Shown here in pieces: positions 1 through 6,388 of a stretch of 64,000 nt of DNA. The stretch is taken from assembly GCF_004362525.1 (NCBI RefSeq), contig NZ_SNXS01000006.1, forward strand, positions 122,918-186,917, given 5' to 3'. A program made the translations under genes and the position numbers. How positions within the stretch are numbered: position 1 is the first letter of the stretch; each line of letters begins with the position of its first letter. The notes below the pieces were generated by a model, which searched no databases, had not been told where the DNA came from, and worked only from the letters and a program-made list of their open reading frames with translations. The DNA is from Roseateles toxinivorans (GTDB lineage: Bacteria > Pseudomonadota > Gammaproteobacteria > Burkholderiales > Burkholderiaceae_C).

Positions 1-1725
1 CGCCTCGGCGGCGGCCTCGTCGGCACCCAGGCTGGCGAGCAGGGCATCAAGCTCGGCGTCACCGCTGCCGCTGTCTTCCGCCGGGGCTGCCGCGGCGGCT
101 GCCTCGGCCGCTGGCGCTTCATCGTCCTGGGCCAGGCGCTGCATTGGCGCACTGACGCTGACGGTGCCGCCGCTGCGCTGGGCCGGTGTCCAGTCCACCG
201 CCACCTTGTCGTCGCCCTCGGGCTTGGAGCGCAGCGCGAAGCGGCTGTCGCTGGGCGCCTTGCGGCCTGCGGTGTTGGACGTGGCCAGGCCATCGCCATT
301 GATGGCCTCGACGCCGGACAGCCGCACCAGCGCCTCGCCCTTGTGCGCCATCACGGCGCTGATGCCGTAGTCGCGCAGCAGGGTGGCGGCATTGGTGTTG
401 ACCAGGCGCTCGGTGCAGGGCAAGGCGACGCTGTCGCCGTCGGCATCGACGTAGTGGTGGAAGGGCAGGTCGTTGATCGTCAGCTGGCCGCCGCGCACGC
501 CCAGCACGCACAGGGCCAGCAGGCCCGGATGGCCCCACAGCATGCCGCGCAGGCCGTCCTCGCGGGTGAATTCCTCCAGCGCGAAGCTGGAGATGGGGTC
601 GCTGCGCTTGCCGTAGGGATGGCGCAGCAGGAAGCGCGGGCCCATCAGGCTCAGGTAGGAGGCGTCGGGCATGGCCTTCAGCGCCTTGAAGGCCTCCTGC
701 ACCAGGCGGTGAGGTGGTTCGCGGCGGTCGGTGAACGGTGCGGTGGCTATTGATGTGATCAGCGGCGCGCCGGCGTGCGCGGCCACCAGGGTGGCGCGGC
801 CCAGCAGCTCGGCGTGCGTCGGGGTGGCGTCGAACTGGTAGCAGCCGCACAGATAGCTGTAGCCACCGTCGGCATCCTGGGAGGGCTGCTCGACCAGCAG
901 CTTGTAAAGCCCGCTCTCCGACAGGTCCGAGCTGCTGCTCAGGTCGGCGGCGAACTCCTCGGCGCTGATGTCGATCAGGTGCACCTGGAGCTGGTGGCTG
1001 GTCTCCAGTCGGCGCAGCAGAAAGTCCACGCCGCGCCACAGCGATTCGGCATTCTGGAAGTCGGGCTGGTGCAGCACGGCGCGCATGGTGTCGCCCAGCG
1101 CCCGATCCACGGTGGCGACCAGCGCGTCCTTGTTCGGGTTCGGCGCGGGCACGACGAAGGGGCCGACCAGGCTGCGCAGCAGCGCGTCGATCGAGTCGTC
1201 CGCCTTGGCATTGACCGAGGGGCGGCCGGTCAGGCGGGCGAAGTCGTCCAGGCTGGCGCCGCTGGACGGCGTCGCGCCGCGCGCCCGGGCACGGTTGCTG
1301 ATGGTCGAGGCGCGCACGCCGGCATCCTCGCCCCAGCCCTGCACCTCGGCGGCCGCAGCGGCAAAGCTGGACGGCGTGTTCAGCCGCTTGCGCAGCGAGG
1401 CCAGGGCCGAGAAGATTTCCAGATTGCGGTACAGCTCGTCCGGGTGGAAGGACTCCAGCTCGCTGATCTCGACCTCCACCGGCGCGCCATCCGAGCCCAG
1501 CGGAAGGTTCAGCTTGAGCTTGAGCCGCGCCAGCGCGTCTTCCAGGGTGTCGAACTCGACCTTCAGCGGCTTGCGCTTGGCCAGCGCCGCGCCGGTGTCC
1601 AGGCGCCCGGACAGGGCCCCCGCGCTGAAGTCGCCAAGAATGGCGATGCGCACCGGGCGCTTGGCATTCCAGGCGGGCGGGTTGACGCTGATGCCGCCAA
1701 AGTCGGGGGTCCAGTCATTGCTCAT
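1..1725 (-). CDS. TssB-TssC fusion-like sheath protein, C-terminus beyond window
   Basis: The frame opens at an ATG at 1725, overlaps the tagF stop in an ATGA junction, and stays open to base 1 (575 codons), so the end is missing. Residues 25-130 look like TssB: a RIAILGDFSAG start and a segment with ISELESFHPDELYRNL followed by a leucine-rich helix. Residues 178-500 look like TssC: DFQNAESLWRGVDFLLRRLETS around 222-243, then a HLIDISAEEFAADL segment. The tail after about residue 515 is Ala/Glu-rich. TssB and TssC form the contractile T6SS sheath and are normally separate proteins; separate canonical tssB and tssC genes lie at 58-60 kb. This is therefore an extra sheath-like protein, perhaps a regulator, baseplate accessory or second-system sheath. 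Family resemblance is clear; the role is inference. Confidence 0.75.
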   Translation of the reverse strand, partial: MSNDWTPDFGGISVNPPAWNAKRPVRIAILGDFSAGALSGRLDTGAALAKRKPLKVEFDTLEDALARLKLKLNLPLGSDGAPVEVEISELESFHPDELYRNLEIFSALASLRKRLNTPSSFAAAAAEVQGWGEDAGVRASTISNRARARGATPSSGASLDDFARLTGRPSVNAKADDSIDALLRSLVGPFVVPAPNPNKDALVATVDRALGDTMRAVLHQPDFQNAESLWRGVDFLLRRLETSHQLQVHLIDISAEEFAADLSSSSDLSESGLYKLLVEQPSQDADGGYSYLCGCYQFDATPTHAELLGRATLVAAHAGAPLITSIATAPFTDRREPPHRLVQEAFKALKAMPDASYLSLMGPRFLLRHPYGKRSDPISSFALEEFTREDGLRGMLWGHPGLLALCVLGVRGGQLTINDLPFHHYVDADGDSVALPCTERLVNTNAATLLRDYGISAVMAHKGEALVRLSGVEAINGDGLATSNTAGRKAPSDSRFALRSKPEGDDKVAVDWTPAQRSGGTVSVSAPMQRLAQDDEAPAAEAAAAAAPAEDSGSGDAELDALLASLGADEAAAEA

Positions 1726-2453
1726 GGGAGGCTCGCTGATGAAAGAGAAGGAGGGGAATCGGTCGGAGTGGGGGCCGGAACAGGGCGGGTCAGCAGCTCG
1801 CTGAAGGCCTGGGCGCGGGGCAGGCCGTCGGTGACGCGCAGCAGCGGCTGGCCCAGCGCGTCGGAGCACAGCCACAGCACCTTGCCCTGCAGGCTGTGCA
1901 ACAGGTCGCTGCGGGCCATCGCCGCTAGCAGCGAGGCTACGTCGGCGCGCGGGTGCAGCTCCAGCATCACTTCGGCATCAAGTGAGGGTGTCAGGTCTTG
2001 CGGCACGTCGGGCACCGGCAGGGCGCCTAGGCGCTGCAGCTCGGCCTCGAGCTGATCCAGGGTCCAGTCGTCCTGCAGTGCGTCCAGCGCCAGGTCATCG
2101 AGTTGCTGCAGCCAGGCCAGCAGCCTGGCGGTCTGCTCCGCGTCGGGCGGCAGCAGGGCAAGGGGCTGGGCCAGCGTCAGCGGAAAGTAGCGGCCGACAC
2201 GATCGACCGAGGGCATCAGTACGCCGGTCCAGCTGCCCGAGGCGAGCACGCCCGGCATCAGCAGAAAGCGCCAGCTCGGGCCGGCCAGATAGTGCTCCAG
2301 CCAGGCGTCGGGCTCCCGCTCGCGCCAGTCGGACAGGCCCGCGGCCAGCCAGTCGTCCCAGGCTTCGATGAAGTCGGGCGGCAGCCGGCGCGAGGCAAAG
2401 TCGCCCAGGCTGGGCAGCTTGCCATACCAACCGACGACGGGTGCTTGCTCCAT
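1722..2453 (-). CDS. tagF: T6SS-associated protein TagF (ImpM family)
   Basis: The 243-residue product begins with the typical GWYGKLPSLGDFASRRLP segment, followed by FIEAWDDWLAAGL and a WRFLLMPGVL stretch, the hallmark pattern of TagF/ImpM (DUF2094). In Pseudomonas aeruginosa H1-T6SS, TagF is a cytoplasmic post-translational repressor acting with the Fha/PpkA/PppA pathway; here fha and pppA are present at 40-43 kb. It overlaps the downstream TssB-TssC-like gene by 4 bp, indicating translational coupling. No good ribosome binding site precedes its ATG; a 15-codon ORF with a strong one ends 9 bases upstream. Confidence 0.93.
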   Translation of the reverse strand: MEQAPVVGWYGKLPSLGDFASRRLPPDFIEAWDDWLAAGLSDWREREPDAWLEHYLAGPSWRFLLMPGVLASGSWTGVLMPSVDRVGRYFPLTLAQPLALLPPDAEQTARLLAWLQQLDDLALDALQDDWTLDQLEAELQRLGALPVPDVPQDLTPSLDAEVMLELHPRADVASLLAAMARSDLLHSLQGKVLWLCSDALGQPLLRVTDGLPRAQAFSELLTRPVPAPTPTDSPPSLSSASLP

Positions 2454-2462
2454 GGGCGGCGG

Positions 2463-2510
2463 TCAGCTCGCCAGGGCGGCTGCCTGCTCGGGCGTTGCGG
2501 GGTCGAACAT
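2463..2510 (-). CDS. 15-residue leader ORF upstream of tagF
   Basis: A tiny ORF (ATG at 2510, TGA at 2465-2463) encodes MFDPATPEQAAALAS and is preceded by a near-ideal AGGAGG site. It ends 9 bases before the tagF ATG, which itself lacks a clear ribosome binding site. This arrangement would allow translational coupling of tagF. No family is recognisable; it could equally be a chance ORF. Confidence 0.35.
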   Translation of the reverse strand: MFDPATPEQAAALAS

Positions 2511-2693
2511 CGTGCCTCCTGCGTGGCTGAAACAGCGCAGACTTTAGCAGGCAAGCCCCCGGCCCGGCGCGACTTTGCCCCCCCAGAAATGCAGTCGGCG
2601 CCGGGCTTGCCCGCACCCCGGCAGGCGGGGCATGCCGTTATGATGATTCGTGCACCCTCACTCGCACCCGCCGCCTTGGAAGCCGATAAGCCC

Positions 2694-3737
2694 ATGACCT
2701 GTTTGTGTTCGCTGCAACTGCGTTCGCTGCTCGGCTCGCTGTCGGCCATGCCTTCCTTCGTCGGTCTGGTACCGTCGTTCCCGATCAGCCTGATCGCCTC
2801 GGTCAGTGCCATGGCGCCCGGCGCCGGCCTGGCGGTGTCCGCCTCGGCCTCGGCCAGCGCCAGCGCCGCGCTGATGGCCAATCTTTCGCTGATGGCCAGC
2901 CTGACGGCGGCGCTGAAGGCGGCCATGGGCGTGAACCTGGCGGCGCCGCTGTCGGTGTCGGCGATGGCCAGCCTGCAGGCCAATCTGTCGGCCCAGATCA
3001 ATTCGCTGAATGCCAACGCCGGCATGCTAAATATCAGCGGGCCCAGTCTGTCAGCCCTGCTGAATGCGCTGCTGAACCTGCTGCATCTTGCCAATCTGAT
3101 CATCGCTGTGCGCGTGGCGCTGGGCATAGACCTGCGCGCCAGCGGTGCGATCGCGGCCTTGCAGGCGCGGCTGGATGCCCATGCCTCGGCCACTGCCAAG
3201 GTCTCGGCCATGGCCTCGGCCAACGCCAGCGCCTCGGCCATCGCCTCGCTGATGGCCTCGATGGGCCTTGGCGTGAATGCCTCGGCGGCGGCCTCGCTGA
3301 ACGCCTCGGCCCAGGCCATGGCCAAGCTGATGCTGGGCCTGCCGCAGATCAATGTGAACCTGGCCGCGCTGGCCGATCTGTCAGCCCTGATGGCCCTGAT
3401 TGCAGCGATCAAGGCCGCGCTGGGGGTCGATCTGCTCGCCGCCAACGCCATGGTCAACCTCAGGCTGGCGCTGGGGGGCCTGCCGCTGTCGGCACTGGCC
3501 AGCCTGCGCGTCAGTGCGACGGCCAGTGCGATGGCCAGCGCCAATCTCAGCGCCTCGGCCAGCGCCTCGGCGGTGGCGGCGCTGAATCTGTCGGCGGTGG
3601 CCAGCGCCAATCTGTCGGCGGCGGCGCAGCTGTCGCTGATGATGAGCCTGATGGCCAATGCCAGCTTCCTGCTGATGCCGCCCGGCAGCTGCGGCGCCCC
3701 CTGCCCGATCGCCCTGGTGGCCGCGCTTACGCCCTGA
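2694..3737 (+). CDS. Ala/Ser/Leu/Met-rich repeat protein of unknown function
   Basis: I do not recognise this 347-residue protein. The start MTCLCSLQLRS was chosen because the low-complexity composition begins there; the frame stays open upstream through antisense tagF. It contains no Glu, Trp or Tyr and only about 14 charged residues. ASASASAS-type runs alternate with hydrophobic helices. A motif of the form L-x-A-A-h-K-A-A-L-G-V-D-L recurs at about 70-82, 135-147 and 235-247. Cysteines occur only at the two ends (3, 5, 333, 337). It is divergent from tagF and overlaps the glk 3' end by 11 bp on the opposite strand. The composition suggests a membrane-active or fibrous secreted protein; the T6SS neighbourhood makes an effector possible, but that is inference. 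Confidence 0.7.
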   Translation: MTCLCSLQLRSLLGSLSAMPSFVGLVPSFPISLIASVSAMAPGAGLAVSASASASASAALMANLSLMASLTAALKAAMGVNLAAPLSVSAMASLQANLSAQINSLNANAGMLNISGPSLSALLNALLNLLHLANLIIAVRVALGIDLRASGAIAALQARLDAHASATAKVSAMASANASASAIASLMASMGLGVNASAAASLNASAQAMAKLMLGLPQINVNLAALADLSALMALIAAIKAALGVDLLAANAMVNLRLALGGLPLSALASLRVSATASAMASANLSASASASAVAALNLSAVASANLSAAAQLSLMMSLMANASFLLMPPGSCGAPCPIALVAALTP

Positions 3738-4728
3738 GCGCGGGCGCGCAGAATCTGTCGATATCCAGTGCTCGTGAGGCGCCGATCAGGGCCGGCGACT
3801 CCGCCGCGTCTATGACCAAGGTCGGGATTGCGCCCAGATAACCCTTGAAGCGGCCCTTGCCCTCGAAGCGCTCGCGAAAGCGCGAACTGGTCAGCTCGGG
3901 CAGCAGGCGCGGTGCGATGCCGCCGCCCACATAGACGCCGCCTCGGGCGCCCAGCGTCAGCGCCAGATTGCCGGCCACGCTGCCCAGGAAGCGGCAGAAC
4001 AGATCGATGGCGGTGCGGCACAGCGGGTCGTCCTGCTCGCGGGCACGGGTGATCACCTCGGCCGGTGTCAGGTCTTGCGCGGGACGACCCGCCAGGCCGG
4101 CCGCGGCGGCATGCAGATTCACCAGGCCGGGCCCCGACAGCGCCCGCTCGGCCGAGGCGTGGCCGAAACGCTGGCGCAGCAGGGCGATCACCGCCGCCTC
4201 CTGCTCGTCATTGGGGGCCAGCGTGGTGTGGCCGCCCTCACCGGCCACCGGTACATAGTGCCCGTCGGCCAGCGCCAGCAGGCCCGACACCCCCAGGCCG
4301 GTGCCCGGGCCCAGCACGGCCAGCGGCTCGCCGATGCTCGCCTGGCCGCCGCCGATCTGGCGCAGTTGGGCGGCAGGCAGGGCCGGCAGCGACAGGGCGA
4401 GCGCTGTGAAGTCATTGACGACGGCCAGACGCGCCACAGCCAGATGGGTCTTCAGCTGCGAGATCGAGAACGACCAGTGGTGGTTGGTCATGCGCACCTC
4501 GTCGCCGAGCACCGGATTGGCGATGCCGATGGCGCAGGCCTGGGGTGCAGGCCGGTCATGGTCGCGCAGGTACTGGCTGATCGCCGCATGCAGCGAGCCG
4601 TGGTCGGCGCAGCGGTAGTTCGCGATCACGCTGAGCGGCGCATCGGCTGTGCTGGCCCAGGCAAAGCGCGCGTTGGTACCGCCGACATCGGCGAGCAGAC
4701 GGGGATAGACGGGGGCGGGCGTGGGCAT
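3727..4728 (-). CDS. glk: Glucokinase
   Basis: A 333-residue ATP-dependent glucokinase of the bacterial Glk family (PF02685), converting glucose to glucose-6-phosphate in the cytoplasm. The N-terminal phosphate-binding motif LLADVGGTNARFAW (11-24), the VVNDFTALA segment with the likely catalytic Asp106, the LGPGTGLGV nucleotide loop and the VAGEGGHTTLAP sugar-binding segment are all present. Length is normal for the family. It is divergent from the GH30 gene, with a LacI-type operator 59 bp upstream, so it probably belongs to the glucan regulon and handles the glucose released by GH1 and GH30. The 3' end overlaps the convergent repeat-protein gene by 11 bp. Confidence 0.95.
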   Translation of the reverse strand: MPTPAPVYPRLLADVGGTNARFAWASTADAPLSVIANYRCADHGSLHAAISQYLRDHDRPAPQACAIGIANPVLGDEVRMTNHHWSFSISQLKTHLAVARLAVVNDFTALALSLPALPAAQLRQIGGGQASIGEPLAVLGPGTGLGVSGLLALADGHYVPVAGEGGHTTLAPNDEQEAAVIALLRQRFGHASAERALSGPGLVNLHAAAAGLAGRPAQDLTPAEVITRAREQDDPLCRTAIDLFCRFLGSVAGNLALTLGARGGVYVGGGIAPRLLPELTSSRFRERFEGKGRFKGYLGAIPTLVIDAAESPALIGASRALDIDRFCAPALRA

Positions 4729-4786
4729 GTTCTGGCGGGAGTCAGGGCTGCGTTCGGCGGCGTGCTTGAGCGATGTATCATGCTAA

Positions 4787-4800
4787 TGAAAGCGCTTTCA
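4787..4800. promoter_or_regulatory. LacI-family operator between glk and GH30 gene
   Basis: TGAAAGCGCTTTCA is a perfect 14-bp palindrome of the GalR/LacI type with a central CG. It lies 59 bp before glk and 57 bp before the GH30 ATG, and can serve both. Identical copies occur at 6314-6327 and 26857-26870. The regulator is most likely the LacI-family protein encoded at 26925-27977. A possible minus-10 hexamer TATCAT for the GH30 promoter lies just upstream (4776-4781). Confidence 0.85.
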
Positions 4801-4856
4801 AAGCGCAAGCGCTGGTTTTCCCGGCGCCTGTTCACTCCCCGCATCGAGGCCCGGTC

Positions 4857-6224
4857 ATGAGCGATCTGAACCCTACCCGCAGCCTGCGCTGCATCCTGAG
4901 CCGGCGCGATGGTCCGGAGCGTCTGTCCGAGCTGGCGCCGCTGGCCTGCGTCGCCGACGCCGGCGCCACGAAGGGTCTGCCCCAGCTGATGGTCAACAGC
5001 GGCCGCCGCTTCCAGACGCTGGAAGGCTTTGGCGGCGCCTTCACCGAGGCGGCGGCGGTGACCTGGCAGGCGCTGCCCCCGCAAGCCGCGGCCGAACTGC
5101 TGCAGGGCTACTTCGATACCGAAACGGGCCATGGCTACACGCTGTGCCGCGTGCATATGAACAGCTGCGACTTCGCGCTGGGCAACTACGCCCATGCCGA
5201 GATGCCGGGCGATGTGGCGCTGGAGCACTTCAATATCGATCGCGACCGCCAGGCCCTGCTGCCCATGATCAAGGCGGCGCAGCGGCTGGCGGCAAGTCCT
5301 ATCAAGCTGCTGGTCTCGCCCTGGAGCCCGCCGGCCTGGATGAAGAGCAATGGCCAGATGAACCAGGGCGGCAGGCTGCTGCCCGAGTACGCCGCTGCCT
5401 GGGCGCGCTGCTATGTGCGCTTCATCGAGGCCTACGAGGCCGAGGGCGTGCCGGTCTGGGGGGTGTCGGTACAGAACGAGCCCGACGCCACCCAGCGCTG
5501 GGACTCCTGCATCTACAGCGCCGAAGAGGAGCGCGACTTCGTGCGCGACCATCTGGGCCCGGCGCTGGCCGGGGCGGGGCTCTCGCGCATCAAGATCGTC
5601 GTGTGGGACCACAACCGCGACCAGATGGTGGGCCGCGCCAGCGTCGTCTATTCGGACCCGCGGGCGGCGCAATATGTCTGGGGCTGCGGCTTCCACTGGT
5701 ATGGCGAGGACCACTTCGAGCATGTGCAACTGGTCCACGACGCCTGGCCCGACAAGGCCCTGCTGTTCACCGAGGGCTGTCAGGAGGGCGGGCCGCACAC
5801 CGGCGAATGGGAACTGGCCGAGCGCTATGGCCGCAACATCATCAACGACCTGAACCGCTGGACGGTGGGCTGGATCGACTGGAACCTGCTGCTCGACGAG
5901 ACCGGCGGCCCCAACCACGTGGGCAATCTGTGCAGCGCGCCGGTGCTTGCCGACCGGGCGGAAGGCCGGCTGCTGCACCAGAGCTCCTTCCATGCGCTCG
6001 GGCACTTCGCCCGTTTCATCCAACCGGGCGCGCAGCGCCTGCTGTGCGCGGCGACGCGGCAGGACATCGAGACCACCGCCTTCGCCAACCCGGACGGCAG
6101 CATCGCCATCGTCGCGCTGAACCGCACCGACGCGCCCATCCGTTTCGCACTGCGGCTGGACGATGCCTTTGGCGTGGCCGAGCTGCCGGCACGCTCGATG
6201 GCCACGTATATCGCGGCCGTCTGA
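4857..6224 (+). CDS. GH30 family glycoside hydrolase, cytoplasmic beta-glucosidase/glucanase
   Basis: From the ATG at 4857 the product has 455 residues; an in-frame ATG at 4773 would put the operator inside the coding region and was rejected. The FEGFGGAFTEAAA-like N-terminal segment (here LEGFGGAFTEAA), the acid/base Glu208 in VQNEP and the nucleophile Glu306 in LLFTEG are those of GH30 (glucosylceramidase, beta-1,6-glucanase and beta-glucosidase subfamilies). There is no signal peptide, so it probably acts on imported oligosaccharides. Beside a GH16 laminarinase-type enzyme and a GH1, a role on beta-1,6 branches or other beta-glucan fragments is plausible. Exact linkage specificity cannot be read from sequence. 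Confidence 0.92.
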   Translation: MSDLNPTRSLRCILSRRDGPERLSELAPLACVADAGATKGLPQLMVNSGRRFQTLEGFGGAFTEAAAVTWQALPPQAAAELLQGYFDTETGHGYTLCRVHMNSCDFALGNYAHAEMPGDVALEHFNIDRDRQALLPMIKAAQRLAASPIKLLVSPWSPPAWMKSNGQMNQGGRLLPEYAAAWARCYVRFIEAYEAEGVPVWGVSVQNEPDATQRWDSCIYSAEEERDFVRDHLGPALAGAGLSRIKIVVWDHNRDQMVGRASVVYSDPRAAQYVWGCGFHWYGEDHFEHVQLVHDAWPDKALLFTEGCQEGGPHTGEWELAERYGRNIINDLNRWTVGWIDWNLLLDETGGPNHVGNLCSAPVLADRAEGRLLHQSSFHALGHFARFIQPGAQRLLCAATRQDIETTAFANPDGSIAIVALNRTDAPIRFALRLDDAFGVAELPARSMATYIAAV

Positions 6225-6284
6225 GCAGACCGCTGGAGCAGGCGGCGCAGTGGCCTCCGGCACACACCTAGGGTTAGCCTGGAG

Positions 6285-6327
6285 TTGACACCCCGAGGGG
6301 TTGAGCAACATCATGAAAGCGCTTTCA
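6285..6327 (+). promoter_or_regulatory. Promoter and LacI-family operator of the TonB receptor gene
   Basis: A consensus minus-35 TTGACA (6285-6290) is followed after 18 bases by CATCAT (6309-6314), and the perfect palindrome TGAAAGCGCTTTCA (6314-6327) sits where transcription should begin. The receptor ATG lies 61 bases downstream. The geometry fits simple repression by a LacI-family protein. The hexamer assignment is a reading by eye; the palindrome is certain. Confidence 0.75.
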
Positions 6328-6388
6328 ACGGTTGTGTTCAAGCTCGCCGTTGACGCTAGATTTCCCAAAAAACAGCTGGAGACAAAAC

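Noticed and set aside
2258..4021. 587-codon open frame on the minus strand across the repeat-protein gene
   Set aside because: It is antisense to the repeat gene and overlaps tagF and glk out of frame; its Ala/Ser/Arg composition is what the reverse strand of such repeats gives.
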